The notes under the pieces were generated by a model. The model was not told where the DNA came from. It saw only the letters and a list, made by a program, of their open reading frames with translations, and ran no database searches. Source: Marinomonas sp. SBI8L (GTDB lineage: Bacteria; Pseudomonadota; Gammaproteobacteria; Pseudomonadales; Marinomonadaceae). From it: 53,187 bases of DNA. Location: positions 1 to 53,187 of the forward strand of contig NZ_JSEO01000022.1 of NCBI RefSeq assembly GCF_001624705.1, given 5' to 3'. This document shows positions 36,233 to 46,509 of this stretch, piece by piece. Every line of letters starts with the position of its first letter. Within the stretch, counting starts at the first letter, position 1. The position numbers and the translations under genes are program-made.

Positions 36233-36919
36233 TTACGACCATGCTCCATTGTTAGCTTTCTTACGACGCATTGAAGGGGCGATAACACCAAACAACACAC
36301 CAATGACTAAAGTACCTGCTCCAATTATAAACCATTTTAACTGGCGTTCGTCTTTTAAGCGTAATGACTCAGCTTCAGCGAACTGCAGGCGTTGCATAAT
36401 AGAATCAACTTCGAAGCTCATGACTTCTTTATCTTTTACGATTTCTTGCGCTTGTAGTGTTAATTCATTTAGATCAGCTAGCTTCTGTTCTAGAGATGTT
36501 TTGTCAGAAGTTAATCCAGCAACATCTTTTTTCAACTGATTGATTAAGGCACTAGATTGGTTAAGCTGTTTTTGAATAGTAAGTTTACTTTCAATTAGTT
36601 CTGTTATTTGGGCTTCTTGCTCGATGACTTTCTCACGGGTTACTTTTTTACCTGTTAGGTAATAATCAGCGATCCAGCCCTCATTTCCTTTTGGTGTAAG
36701 TACTCTAGTATGTCCGTTTGCACGTTCAAGTACTTCTAAAGATGTACCACTACGAAGTCCTCTCTCAACAGCTCGAGTGCTATTGTCTTGACCTTCTCGT
36801 ACTGAGACAAATTGAATGTCTGATACATATGCTGTTTCAGCATATACTGATGTGGCGAAGAAAATAGCCAATAGTGCAGTGATGATATTTTTATAAAACA
36901 CGTTAAGACCCTTTAACAA
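36233..36919 (-). CDS. SH3-domain, coiled-coil, membrane-anchored protein (TIGR04211/YgiM-like)
   Basis: A 228-residue protein with the TIGR04211 layout: signal peptide (about 8-27, cut after SVYA), periplasmic bacterial SH3 domain (about 28-90, with VSVREG and GWIADYYLTGKK), a coiled coil (about 95-190), and a C-terminal membrane helix (about 196-214) followed by a basic tail RRKKANNG. Members such as YgiM have no settled biochemical role; the SH3 domain suggests contact with peptidoglycan. It lies four bases upstream of the cation antiporter gene. Confidence 0.9.
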   Translation of the reverse strand: MLKGLNVFYKNIITALLAIFFATSVYAETAYVSDIQFVSVREGQDNSTRAVERGLRSGTSLEVLERANGHTRVLTPKGNEGWIADYYLTGKKVTREKVIEQEAQITELIESKLTIQKQLNQSSALINQLKKDVAGLTSDKTSLEQKLADLNELTLQAQEIVKDKEVMSFEVDSIMQRLQFAEAESLRLKDERQLKWFIIGAGTLVIGVLFGVIAPSMRRKKANNGAWS

Positions 36920-36973
36920 TCAACAACTTTAGCGTGTTTTATACCTTAATGATGGGAAACAAAATACGCAATA

Positions 36974-37002
36974 GAAAAAGGCCCGTGAAGGGCCTTTTCT
37001 TT
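36974..37002. terminator. Intrinsic terminator after cysI-DUF934
   Basis: AAAAGGCCC and GGGCCTTTT pair across a GTGAA loop, with A-run and T-run on the two sides. It ends the minus-strand sulfite reductase transcript. Confidence 0.88.
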
Positions 37003-37043
37003 AAGCAAATTAATAAGATTTGCTAATTTTACTGCTATTTTGC

Positions 37044-37541
37044 TTAGCGGCGAGCAAAAACAGGTCTTGGATCTACTACATCACCTTGATACGCAACGGA
37101 AAAAGGTTTGTGCAGTAATAATGCTTTTTCAATATCAACTGATTCGTTGAATTGGAAACCATTAAAACCAACACGCAACATATATCCTTGTTGATCAGGG
37201 ATGAAGTTACCAAGTGCACGTACTTCGCCTTGGTAGTTAAGGCGCTCACGTAGTAGGCGTGCATAACTAAAACAACGACCATCAGCAAAAGCTAGAAAGT
37301 TCAAACCTATTACTGCAAGTTCAGACAAGTCTTTACCTGCTAGAGGTTCAGTGCTTTCTGTACTGTCAATCCAAATACCAGCAACGCCAGATGTATCGTG
37401 CGCATCATCCAACCAAAGGTTTAGTGGGATAATAGCTTTTGCTTTTTGATCGCCAGCTAATGCTTCAACAGCTTGCTCTTGATCTTGAATCCAGTTCAGA
37501 TCGCAATCTTGGATTACGCCGTCTTTAATTATTTTTTGCAT
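37044..37541 (-). CDS. DUF934 protein, sulfite reductase partner
   Basis: A 165-residue DUF934 protein. The motif GRCFSYARLLRERLNYQGEV and the following RALGNFIPDQQGYMLRVGF are family hallmarks. DUF934 genes are found next to CysI-type sulfite reductases in Pseudomonas-related bacteria and are thought to help that enzyme, perhaps as an accessory or electron-transfer partner, but no reaction is proven. Start is the ATG at 37539-37541 after AGAGG; it lies inside the end of cysI, overlapping by 17 bases. The frame extends 26 codons further upstream but entirely within cysI. Confidence 0.9.
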   Translation of the reverse strand: MQKIIKDGVIQDCDLNWIQDQEQAVEALAGDQKAKAIIPLNLWLDDAHDTSGVAGIWIDSTESTEPLAGKDLSELAVIGLNFLAFADGRCFSYARLLRERLNYQGEVRALGNFIPDQQGYMLRVGFNGFQFNESVDIEKALLLHKPFSVAYQGDVVDPRPVFARR

Positions 37542-39186
37542 ATGCTGCCTCTTTGTATGGAGCGATGCCAATACGACGGTAGGTGTCGATGAATCTCTCT
37601 TCTTCAGTTCTGTTATCAATATAAACGCTAACGATTTTTTCTATGATGCCGCCAATCTCTTCTTCAGAGAAAGAAGGTCCGATAATCTTACCTATGCTGG
37701 CATCGTGACCAGAAGCGCCACCAATCGAAACTTGGTAGAACTCTTCGCCTTTCTTATCAACACCTAGAATGCCTAAGTTACCAACATGGTGGTGTCCACA
37801 AGCATTCATACAACCAGAGATGTTCAAATCAAGGTCGCCAATATCGTATAGATAATCAAGATCATCGAAACGCTCTTGGATTTGTTGAGCAATCGGGATA
37901 GATTTTGCATTGGCTAGGGCGCAGAAATCACCGCCAGGGCAGCAAATCATGTCAGTTAACAAGCCTAGTGTAGGTGTTGCGAAACCAGCGTCTTTGGCTG
38001 CTTCCCACAATTCTACTAGTTGCTCTTGTTCTACATCCGCAAGTACTAGGTTTTGCTCATGGCTCACTCTTAGTTCACCAAAGCTGTATTTATCAGCGAA
38101 ATCAGCAGCAAGGTCCATTTGTTCAGACGTAGCATCACCTGGAGCAATACCTGTTTTCTTCAATGTAAGGGTGACAATGCGGTAGCCGTCTTTCTTGTGA
38201 GCAAAAGTATTGCGCTCATACCAACGAGCAAAACCAGGGCTCTGGCTTAACTTTTCAGTTAGAGAGCTAGGGTTATTGCTTAATGCTTTGTACGCAGGTT
38301 CAGTGAAGAAACTTTGTAAGCGTTCGAATTCCACTTCAGGTACTGTGTTTTCACGACCTTTCAAGTGTTCCCATTCAGCTTCAACACGAGCACGAATCTC
38401 ATCAATGCCCAATGCTTTAGTCAATATTTTGATACGAGCTTTATATTTATTTAGGCGGTTACCTTGTTGGTTGTAAACCCTAAGGATCGCTTCCAAGTAA
38501 GACAAGATGTCTTTACGAGGCATAAATTCACAAATCGTTGTTCCTATCATTGGTGTACGGCCAAGACCACCACCAACAATAACTTTAAAGCCGATTTCAC
38601 CCGCATCATTTTTCTTAATGTGTAGGCCAATATCATGTACTTGAGTTGCCGCTCTATCAGCAGATTCAGTTGCGTTTACTGCAATTTTGAATTTACGTGG
38701 TAAGAAAGCGAACTCAGGGTGGAAAGTAGACCATTGACGAATCATTTCACAATAAGGGCGAGGATCAACGATCTCATCGTCAATTACACCTGCATATTGG
38801 TCTGTCGTGGTGTTACGAATACAGTTACCACTGGTTTGAACTGCGTGCATTTGTACTTCAGCAAGTTCTGCCAAGATATCTGGCACAGATTCAAGAGTAG
38901 GCCAATTTAATTGAAGGTTTTGACGAGTACTAAAGTGGCCATAACCACGGTCGTAACGGCGACTGATATCAGCAAGCTTACGAATTTGCTTACTAGACAG
39001 CATGCCATAAGGAATAGCGATTCGAAGCATAGGCGCATGACGTTGAACGTAAAGGCCATTTTGTAAACGAAGAGGTAGGAACTCTGCCTCTGGAAGCTCG
39101 TTATTAAGAAAACGTTGAGTTTGATCGCGAAATTGATTTACGCGTTCTTCAACAATTTGCTGATCTATTGCGTCATATTGATACAT
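37525..39186 (-). CDS. cysI: Sulfite/nitrite reductase hemoprotein (CysI-type)
   Basis: A 553-residue siroheme and [4Fe-4S] enzyme that reduces sulfite to sulfide, or less likely nitrite to ammonia. The shared cluster/siroheme ligands are complete: C416 and C422 (CCPGGDFC) and C459 and C463 (SGCMNACGHH). The two ferredoxin-like half-repeats (PYGMLSSKQIRKLADIS; SFGELRVSHEQNLVLADV) are visible. Start is the ATG at 39184-39186, giving MYQYDAIDQQIVEERVNQ; an extra 28 codons upstream look non-coding. The sulfite role is favoured by the DUF934 partner and by cysB 3 kb away. No CysJ flavoprotein subunit is nearby, so electrons may come from ferredoxin or the DUF934 protein. Confidence 0.93.
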   Translation of the reverse strand: MYQYDAIDQQIVEERVNQFRDQTQRFLNNELPEAEFLPLRLQNGLYVQRHAPMLRIAIPYGMLSSKQIRKLADISRRYDRGYGHFSTRQNLQLNWPTLESVPDILAELAEVQMHAVQTSGNCIRNTTTDQYAGVIDDEIVDPRPYCEMIRQWSTFHPEFAFLPRKFKIAVNATESADRAATQVHDIGLHIKKNDAGEIGFKVIVGGGLGRTPMIGTTICEFMPRKDILSYLEAILRVYNQQGNRLNKYKARIKILTKALGIDEIRARVEAEWEHLKGRENTVPEVEFERLQSFFTEPAYKALSNNPSSLTEKLSQSPGFARWYERNTFAHKKDGYRIVTLTLKKTGIAPGDATSEQMDLAADFADKYSFGELRVSHEQNLVLADVEQEQLVELWEAAKDAGFATPTLGLLTDMICCPGGDFCALANAKSIPIAQQIQERFDDLDYLYDIGDLDLNISGCMNACGHHHVGNLGILGVDKKGEEFYQVSIGGASGHDASIGKIIGPSFSEEEIGGIIEKIVSVYIDNRTEEERFIDTYRRIGIAPYKEAAYAKNN

Positions 39187-39286
39187 GTTGGAACAACCAC
39201 TAAGTAGACAAATAATATTTGCGGCTACTTTATCAAAATTACTATATACAAAAAACGAATATTTATGCATATGGTTAGTGGTTTTA

Positions 39287-39303
39287 CTGATAAGGCATAT
39301 CAG
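39287..39303. promoter_or_regulatory. Short palindrome upstream of cysI
   Basis: CTGATA and TATCAG are inverted around AGGCA in the 274-base gap between cysI and nfuA, 101 bases from the cysI start. This is where CysB would act, but CysB sites are loosely defined, so this is only a candidate operator. Other regulators are possible. Confidence 0.3.
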
Positions 39304-39460
39304 TCGAAATTTTTATCTTTTAGGATTTTACACAAGGTGTAATAAATGCGACTTTTTTATTGAATTAATACCTTAGTTAACTGCTCGGTCTTTCGTTGCC
39401 TTAGTGATTTAAGTTACCATAGCCTTATGATTCGCCTTACCGATTTTATGAAGGTTATAT

Positions 39461-40042
39461 ATGAATATTACGATTACTGACAGTGCTCAAGAATACTTGG
39501 GTTCATTATTAGAGAAGCAAGACGTTGAAGGGATGGCGGTTCGCATATTTATTCAGCAACCAGGTACACCTTACGCAGAAACTTGTCTTGCCTATTGCCG
39601 ACCTGAAGAAATGGTCGATACAGATGAAGTGTTGAATCTTCCTAAACTAAAAGTATTGATTGAAAAGAATTCAGTAAACTTTTTAGATGAAGCTTTTGTC
39701 GATTACGCAAAAGAGAAAATGGGTGGTCAGCTTACCATTAAGGCACCTAATGCTAAAATGCCGAAAGTATCTGCGGATAGCCCACTAGAAGATCAAATTA
39801 ACTATGTGCTTTATTCTGATATCAACCCAGGCCTTGCCTCTCATGGTGGTGAAGTGAGTTTGGTTGAAGTCAAAGAAGGTAACATTGCTGTGCTTAAGTT
39901 TGGTGGTGGTTGCCAAGGCTGTAGTGCTGTCGATTTAACACTAAAAGAAGGTGTTGAAAAAACTTTGATTGAAAAAGTGCCAGCTCTGAATGGTGTGCAA
40001 GACTCTACTGATCATACTGTGACAGATAATGCTTTTATGTAA
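39461..40042 (+). CDS. nfuA: Fe-S biogenesis protein NfuA
   Basis: A 193-residue iron-sulfur carrier with the two-domain NfuA layout: a degenerate A-type N-terminal domain (about 1-95, [18 protein letters not shown]) and a Nfu domain (about 108-185) whose C151-x-x-C154 ([17 protein letters not shown]) holds a bridging [4Fe-4S] cluster at a dimer interface. It delivers clusters to apo-enzymes under stress. Length equals Escherichia coli NfuA (191). AAGG precedes the ATG. Divergent from cysI, whose product needs a [4Fe-4S] cluster. Confidence 0.96.
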   Translation: MNITITDSAQEYLGSLLEKQDVEGMAVRIFIQQPGTPYAETCLAYCRPEEMVDTDEVLNLPKLKVLIEKNSVNFLDEAFVDYAKEKMGGQLTIKAPNAKMPKVSADSPLEDQINYVLYSDINPGLASHGGEVSLVEVKEGNIAVLKFGGGCQGCSAVDLTLKEGVEKTLIEKVPALNGVQDSTDHTVTDNAFM

Positions 40043-40054
40043 ACAATCATGAGC

Positions 40055-40096
40055 AAGCATAAAAAAAGGAGGCTGATGCCTCCTTTTTTTATGCTT
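40055..40096. terminator. Very strong bidirectional terminator
   Basis: The arms 40055-40073 and 40078-40096 pair perfectly over 19 positions with a TGAT loop; the outer part of the stem is A-rich/T-rich. Shared by nfuA and the convergent DAHP synthase gene. Confidence 0.95.
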
Positions 40097-40103
40097 AACG
40101 GGA

Positions 40104-41180
40104 TTAACCGCGAGGACGCTTAGGTAGCGTATCTCTTAACTGGTCAGCCATTTCAAGTAGGCTCTTTTCAGTTGTCTCCCAGTCGATGCAGGCATCAGTA
40201 ACGGACACGCCGTATTCAAGATCAGCAAGGTTTTCGCTAATCTTTTGGTTGCCCCAACCAATGTTACTCTCAATCATTAGACCCATAATAGAGTTGTTAC
40301 CCTCTAGAATTTGCTTAGTTGCATCTTTAGCGACTAATGGTTGGATCTCAGGTTTTTTGTTTGAGTTCTCGTGTGAGCAATCAATCATGATATTAGCTGG
40401 AATGTTGGCTTTTTCCATCGCTTGCTCTGTTAATGCAACATTCACAGAGTCGTAGTTTGGTTTGCCATTACCTCCACGAAGAACCATGTGACCGTAACGA
40501 TTACCTTTAGTAGTAATAACGCTTACTTGACCTTGCTCATCAATACCAAGGAAAGAATGTGAGTGAGCTGTAGACTGGATAGCATTTACCGCAACTGTCA
40601 TAGAGCCATCTGTGCCATTCTTAAAGCCAATAGGGCCAGAAAGGCCACTTGCCATTTCCCTGTGAGTTTGAGACTCAGTTGTACGTGCACCAATTGCAGA
40701 CCAGCTAATAAGATCTTGGTAGTACTGAGGTGAAATCGGATCAAGTGCTTCGGTTGCTAGTGGTAGGCCTAGTTCAGAAAGGTCTAGCAATAGTTTACGG
40801 GCAATGTGCATGCCTTCTTCGATCGCAAAAGTATCGTTGCGGTGAGGGTCATTGATAAGACCTTTCCAGCCAACAGTAGTACGAGGTTTTTCAAAATAGA
40901 CACGCATAACGATATACAGAGTATCGCTGACCTTCTCAGATAGCGCTTTTAGTCTTTTTGCATAATCTAAAGCGGCTTCTGGGTCATGGATTGAACAAGG
41001 TCCAATCACGATAGCAAGGCGGTGATCCTTACCATCTAAAATATTTTTAATATCATCACGGCCTTGAGTTACTGTGGCACGGATGGCTTCGCTCACTGGT
41101 AGCTCTTCTTTAAGGGCTTGTGGGGTTACCAGTGGCTTAAAAGAAGATACATTTAAATCTTCGAGACGGGCGTCGCTCAT
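40104..41180 (-). CDS. 3-deoxy-7-phosphoheptulonate (DAHP) synthase, class I
   Basis: A 358-residue AroF/AroG/AroH-type enzyme that joins phosphoenolpyruvate and erythrose 4-phosphate, the first step of aromatic amino-acid synthesis. Signatures are IGPCSIHDPEAALDYA (metal Cys in GPCS), MRVYFEKPRTTVGWKGLIND, GARTTESQTHREMASG, GFKNGTDG and DCSHENSNKK. Which amino acid inhibits it cannot be told with confidence, so no letter is assigned. AGGAAAAG precedes the ATG. The TauE-like gene lies 110 bases upstream on the same strand with no terminator seen. Confidence 0.95.
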   Translation of the reverse strand: MSDARLEDLNVSSFKPLVTPQALKEELPVSEAIRATVTQGRDDIKNILDGKDHRLAIVIGPCSIHDPEAALDYAKRLKALSEKVSDTLYIVMRVYFEKPRTTVGWKGLINDPHRNDTFAIEEGMHIARKLLLDLSELGLPLATEALDPISPQYYQDLISWSAIGARTTESQTHREMASGLSGPIGFKNGTDGSMTVAVNAIQSTAHSHSFLGIDEQGQVSVITTKGNRYGHMVLRGGNGKPNYDSVNVALTEQAMEKANIPANIMIDCSHENSNKKPEIQPLVAKDATKQILEGNNSIMGLMIESNIGWGNQKISENLADLEYGVSVTDACIDWETTEKSLLEMADQLRDTLPKRPRG

Positions 41181-41290
41181 TAATCTTTTCCTGCGTTATT
41201 CTGCTAGTTTGTTATGCTTTTTTAATTATGTTTCCTCTCGGATTTTTATCCAAGGGGTTAGTATTGTACATATTGTTTATCTTTGTGCAT

Positions 41291-42055
41291 TCAGAAAAAC
41301 AAATATTTTATGCCAAACCCCATTAAAGCACTGGCAAGAACCGGTTGTAATACCTTGTTTGGTACACGTGTGGCAACGAGAGTGCCAACATAGATAGCAG
41401 GGATGGAACCAATTAAGAGTGCGACAAGAAGAGAATAGTCCACATTGCCTAAAGCGAGATGACCAAGACCTGCAACAAGCGTTAGAGGAACCGCATGGGC
41501 TAAATCTGTTCCGACTATGTTTCTTGCTGACATGGTAGGAAATAAAATCATCATTAACGCGGTACCCAGAGCCCCAGCGCCAACAGATGTAAGAGTAACT
41601 AATGAGCCTAAAATGATGCCGCTTAAAAAGATATAAGTGTGGCTTTTTTGTGAGTTTGAATCTTGTGCCTTATTTGGATTAACTAATTTCTTTTTGAAAA
41701 TAATGACAAAGGCAGTCGCAACTAACATAACCCCAAGCGAGCTGGTTAAAATGGTTTGGTAATTTTCAGGTGCGTGAAACTGAGATAATACCCATATAGT
41801 GACTAATGATGCGGGAATACTGCCCGCAGCCATGCTTCCCATTATCTTCCAATTCACGTGACCGTGTTTTGCATGCATGACCACACCCGTACTTTTGGCT
41901 ATGCCTGCATACATTAGATCGGTTCCAATAGCGATATTAGGCGGGAAACCAAACATGAGTAATAGGGGGGTCATTAAAGAACCACCGCCAACACCTGTCA
42001 TGCCAACAGCGAAACCAACGCCAACACCCGCTAATATGTACCAAATAAAATCCAT
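41291..42055 (-). CDS. TauE/SafE-family anion (sulfite/organosulfonate) exporter
   Basis: A 254-residue membrane protein with seven or eight predicted helices and the family's twin glycine-rich repeats: GFAVGMTGVGGGSLMTPLLL near the start and LVTLTSVGAGALGTALMMIL in the second half, each followed by GTDL (IGTDLMYAG; VGTDLAHAV). TauE/SafE proteins move sulfite, sulfoacetate or related anions across the inner membrane. Divergent from cysB with a 109-base gap and near the sulfite reductase, so sulfite is a reasonable substrate here; that is inference from position. Confidence 0.88.
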   Translation of the reverse strand: MDFIWYILAGVGVGFAVGMTGVGGGSLMTPLLLMFGFPPNIAIGTDLMYAGIAKSTGVVMHAKHGHVNWKIMGSMAAGSIPASLVTIWVLSQFHAPENYQTILTSSLGVMLVATAFVIIFKKKLVNPNKAQDSNSQKSHTYIFLSGIILGSLVTLTSVGAGALGTALMMILFPTMSARNIVGTDLAHAVPLTLVAGLGHLALGNVDYSLLVALLIGSIPAIYVGTLVATRVPNKVLQPVLASALMGFGIKYLFF

Positions 42056-42080
42056 CGTTTTCCATCTATATGTGGTTTAA

Positions 42081-43139
<1,059 letters not shown>

Positions 43140-43160
43140 CAAAAGCAGTTTATGAATGAT

Positions 43161-43188
43161 AAAAAAGGGTGCAATAGCACCCTTTTTT
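43161..43188. terminator. Bidirectional terminator after cysB
   Basis: AAAAAAGGGTGC and GCACCCTTTTTT pair perfectly over 12 positions with an AATA loop. Shared with the convergent DUF2069 gene. Confidence 0.93.
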
Positions 43189-43243
43189 ATTGAACGACTT
43201 TTATCAGAGCTTTAAAAAGCATCTTTCCGTCTTCTGTTTTTAG

Positions 43244-43651
43244 CTAGTTCCTTATTGGTAACTCGCTAAGGCCTTTCCACCTTGCATACATGAGTGCAAC
43301 GATAAACAAAATCACTGACAAAAGTGTTTCACTCATACCATATGCCCAAGCATGGGTTTGGATCCAGTTTAAAACCCCAGCGACAAAGTAGATAAGGGTG
43401 ACAAAACAGGTCCAGATTGCACCCCGATAACTTCCTGACAGAGTACCTGGAAACACCATTAATAGCGGTAGAATAGCAACGGTAAGAACTATCCAAGGGG
43501 CGTTTAACTCAATTTTATTTAAAGCCAAGTGCCAAACCGCGATGGTTATAATCAAGGCGCATAGGTTTAAAACCATTAAGGGCTTAGTCTGTTTACAAAG
43601 TGCCTTGTAAGTTTTTCGCTCAGTAGAGGTGACATGTTCTCTTTTTGCCAT
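43244..43651 (-). CDS. DUF2069 membrane protein
   Basis: A 135-residue protein with four predicted membrane helices (about 24-45, 50-68, 77-95, 103-125) and a basic N-terminus. The segments LLMVFPGTLSGSYRGAIWTC and YFVAGVLNWIQTHAWAYGM are typical of DUF2069. In Pseudomonas-like genomes members sit beside wrbA and an ArsC-like gene, exactly as here (31 bases after wrbA). Function unknown. Confidence 0.88.
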   Translation of the reverse strand: MAKREHVTSTERKTYKALCKQTKPLMVLNLCALIITIAVWHLALNKIELNAPWIVLTVAILPLLMVFPGTLSGSYRGAIWTCFVTLIYFVAGVLNWIQTHAWAYGMSETLLSVILFIVALMYARWKGLSELPIRN

Positions 43652-43682
43652 TGTTATCAGTTTCTCACTAAATAGACTTGAA

Positions 43683-44285
43683 TTAAGACTCGTTTAAAAG
43701 GGCTTTACATAGCTTGGCAAGACGTTCGCCTTGGTCGTGACAAAGTTTGCTTTCTTCTTCGCTTAGGGTAGAAGAACCTGTGCTCGAAGCAAAATGGCTT
43801 GCGCCATAAGGCGTGCCACCAGATGCTGTTTTGTGAAGCGCTGGGCTTTTATAGCTCAAGCCGTGAATTATCATGCCGTGGTGAAAGAGAGGTGTCATTA
43901 ATGCTTGTAGGCACATTTCTTGGCCACCGTGCATTGTGCTGGCGCTAGTAAAAACACTGGCAGGTTTGTTCGCTAGCTGACCCGACATCCATATCATAGA
44001 GGTTTGGTCTAAAAAGTATTTTAAAGGGCTGGCAATACCGCCAAAGTATGACGGGCTACCTAAGGCTAAAGCGCTGCAGTTAGCTAGATCCTCTAGGCTG
44101 CAATATGGCGCACCATCTGCAGGAATCGGTTCTTGTGCAGCTTGAGTAATATCTGAGATTTCAGGTACTTGTCTTATCATCACATCCAGTGATGTTTGTT
44201 GCTTGGCACCGCGAGCAATATGCTTTGCCATTTCTGCAACCGAGCCGTGGCGGCTATAGTATAAAACCAAAATATAGGGCGTCAT
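43683..44285 (-). CDS. wrbA: NAD(P)H:quinone oxidoreductase WrbA
   Basis: A 200-residue flavodoxin-like enzyme that reduces quinones by two electrons with NAD(P)H, protecting against redox cycling. LYYSRHGSVAEMAKHIARG is the FMN phosphate loop, GSPSYFGGIASPLKYFLDQT and STMHGGQEMCLQALMTPLFH the remaining flavin contacts, and GGTPYGASHFAS the WrbA signature. Third gene of a minus-strand run arsC-like, wrbA, DUF2069. Confidence 0.94.
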   Translation of the reverse strand: MTPYILVLYYSRHGSVAEMAKHIARGAKQQTSLDVMIRQVPEISDITQAAQEPIPADGAPYCSLEDLANCSALALGSPSYFGGIASPLKYFLDQTSMIWMSGQLANKPASVFTSASTMHGGQEMCLQALMTPLFHHGMIIHGLSYKSPALHKTASGGTPYGASHFASSTGSSTLSEEESKLCHDQGERLAKLCKALLNES

Positions 44286-44332
44286 TATCTCTACTTTTAA
44301 TCTAGTGGATCAGCTGTAAACCTAATGTTTTG

Positions 44333-44680
44333 TTATTTAAAAAGTTCTAGAACTTGCTCTGGAGGACGGCCAATTTTGGCTTTTTCATTGTGAATAACAA
44401 TTGGGCGCTCGATCAACTTAGGGAACTGAGTCATAGCAACTAGGCGCTCTTCATCTGTTACAGAATCTAAGTGAAGATTATTTTCTTTATAGATAGCTTC
44501 TTTGGTGCGCATTAGTTGAATTGGTGTGATATCAAGCTGAGTTAATAATACTTTTAACTCATCTACACTTGGTGTGTCTTCAAGGTATAAGCGAACATCG
44601 GCTTCTATTTTGTTGCTTTCTAATAGGGCTAATGTTTCACGAGATTTGGAGCAGCGAGGGTTGTGATAAATAGTAGTCAT
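44333..44680 (-). CDS. ArsC-family (glutaredoxin-dependent) arsenate reductase-like protein
   Basis: A 115-residue thioredoxin-fold protein with the single active-site C10 in HNPRCSKSRETLALL, the arginine-rich PIQLMRTKEAIYKENN and PIVIHNEKAKIGRPPE closing motif of ArsC/YfgD. Members reduce arsenate through glutathione and glutaredoxin; YfgD-like ones next to wrbA, with no arsenite exporter nearby as here, have less certain roles. I start at the ATG at 44678-44680, six bases after AAGGA; the ATG two codons earlier abuts that site and cannot use it. A hairpin at 44697-44740 lies just before. Confidence 0.9.
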   Translation of the reverse strand: MTTIYHNPRCSKSRETLALLESNKIEADVRLYLEDTPSVDELKVLLTQLDITPIQLMRTKEAIYKENNLHLDSVTDEERLVAMTQFPKLIERPIVIHNEKAKIGRPPEQVLELFK

Positions 44681-44696
44681 CTTCATTCCTTATAAT

Positions 44697-44740
44697 TTAT
44701 TTCCCCCCTTAAATGATTACTTAAATAAGGGGAGAAATAA
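44697..44740 (-). promoter_or_regulatory. Intercistronic hairpin between proS and arsC-like gene
   Basis: TTATTTCCCCCCTTA (44697-44711) and TAAGGGGAGAAATAA (44726-44740) pair over 15 positions with one mismatch and a 14-base loop. No T-run follows on either strand, so it is not a standard terminator. On the minus strand it ends about six bases before the ribosome site of the arsC-like gene and could affect processing or translation of that mRNA. Confidence 0.45.
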
Positions 44741-44748
44741 GTTGAAAG

Positions 44749-46476
44749 TTAGTTTAGGCGAGAAATCAATGTCTCAACAAGCGTATCAAGCGCAAGGTCA
44801 TCATTGTCACCTGTACGTCTGTGCTTGTATTCGATTGTGCCTTTGTCTAAACCTTTATCGCTAATAACCACGCGATGTGGGATGCCTAAAAGCTCAGCAT
44901 CAGCAAACTTAACACCAGGGCTTGCTTTACGGTCGTCAAGCATGACATCGATACCTGCGGCTTGTAGTTCTGCATAAATACGATCTGCCTGTTCGCGCAC
45001 GGCTTCAGACTTTTCGTATTTCATTGCCACAATAGACACTTGGAAAGGCGCGATGGCATCAGGCCATAGAATGCCTTTTTCATCAAAGTTCTGCTCAATC
45101 GCAGCCGCTACAACGCGAGAAACACCGATACCGTAACAACCCATCCACATGGTTTGTGCTTTGCCGTTTTCATCCAGAACATTGGCATTTAATGCTTCAG
45201 CATATTTTTGTCCAAGTTGGAAAATATGACCGACTTCAATTCCGCGCTTAATTTCAATTATGCCCTTACCATCTGGAGAAGGGTCGCCAGCGACAACATT
45301 ACGTATGTCAGCCGTTTCAACTTCACCAAAGTCACGTTCCCAGTTAACACCAGTGACGTGATAATCATCTTTGTTTGCGCCAGCGCAGAAATCAGATAAA
45401 ACAGCTGCAGAGCGGTCAGCAATAACACGAATGCCTTTTTCAACTAAACCAATCGGACCGATAGAGCCAGGTTGGCAGCCAATTTGAGCAAGAATGTCAG
45501 TTTCTGAAGCAAACTCGAAAGGAACAAGTGCCCCTTCGATTTTTTCCACTTTAATTTCATTAATGTTGTGGTCGCCACGTAATACCAAGGCGATGATGTT
45601 GCTTTCACCTTCTGCATTTTGACCTTTAATCAACATGGTTTTAACAGTTTGCTTAACATCTAAAGATAAGAAGTCAGCGACTTGCTGAATCGTTTTGCAA
45701 TTAGGTGTTAAGACCTCTTCCAGCGCAAGTGTCGGTGCGTCTGCCGCTTGTTTATCACTGATTGCTTCTGCAAGCTCAATGTTTGCTGCGAAATCAGAGC
45801 TATCACTGAATGCAATATCATCTTCACCAGATTCTGCAAGTACATGGAACTCATGAGAGAAAGCGCCACCAATGCTGCCTGTATCTGCACGTACTGGGCG
45901 ATAGTTTAGGCCAACACGGTCAAACACTTTGCAGTATGCGTCATGCATAACATCATAGGTTGTTTGCAATGATTCAGGAGAAGAGTGGAAAGAGTAAGCA
46001 TCTTTCATCATGAACTCACGGGAGCGCATAACACCAAAACGTGGCCTTACTTCGTCACGGAACTTAGTTTGGATTTGAAAAAGGTTAAGAGGCAGTTGCT
46101 TGTAGCTGCTAATCTCATTACGAACAAGATCAGTTACTACTTCTTCGTGGGTTGGCCCAAGGCAATAATCACGTTCATGACGGTCTTTGATGCGCAGAAG
46201 CTCAGGGCCGTATTCTTGCCAGCGACCTGATTCTTCCCATAATTCTTTTGGTTGCACACCAGGCATGATGATTTCTAAGGCACCTGCCTTTTGCATTTCT
46301 TCACGGACAATGTTCTCTACTTTGCGGAACACTTTTAAGCCGGTTGGTAGCCAAGTGTACAAACCTTTAGAAACTTGGCGAATCATGCCAGCTCGCATCA
46401 TCAGCTTGTGGCTAGTTACAACTGCATCAGTTGGAGGATTACGTAAAGTAGAAAATAAATAATTGCTTGCGCGCAT
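44749..46476 (-). CDS. proS: Prolyl-tRNA synthetase
   Basis: A 575-residue class II synthetase of the bacterial type with an inserted editing domain (about 225-385) that clears mischarged Ala-tRNA(Pro). Motif 1 region [16 protein letters not shown], motif 2 [20 protein letters not shown], and motif 3 [18 protein letters not shown] are present, with the anticodon-binding domain at the C-terminus. Length is close to Escherichia coli ProS (572). The SMP-30 gene ends 33 bases upstream on the same strand. Confidence 0.97.
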   Translation of the reverse strand: MRASNYLFSTLRNPPTDAVVTSHKLMMRAGMIRQVSKGLYTWLPTGLKVFRKVENIVREEMQKAGALEIIMPGVQPKELWEESGRWQEYGPELLRIKDRHERDYCLGPTHEEVVTDLVRNEISSYKQLPLNLFQIQTKFRDEVRPRFGVMRSREFMMKDAYSFHSSPESLQTTYDVMHDAYCKVFDRVGLNYRPVRADTGSIGGAFSHEFHVLAESGEDDIAFSDSSDFAANIELAEAISDKQAADAPTLALEEVLTPNCKTIQQVADFLSLDVKQTVKTMLIKGQNAEGESNIIALVLRGDHNINEIKVEKIEGALVPFEFASETDILAQIGCQPGSIGPIGLVEKGIRVIADRSAAVLSDFCAGANKDDYHVTGVNWERDFGEVETADIRNVVAGDPSPDGKGIIEIKRGIEVGHIFQLGQKYAEALNANVLDENGKAQTMWMGCYGIGVSRVVAAAIEQNFDEKGILWPDAIAPFQVSIVAMKYEKSEAVREQADRIYAELQAAGIDVMLDDRKASPGVKFADAELLGIPHRVVISDKGLDKGTIEYKHRRTGDNDDLALDTLVETLISRLN

Positions 46477-46509
46477 TGTTCTGTCGTCTATTTTAGTTAA
46501 AGTTAAATG

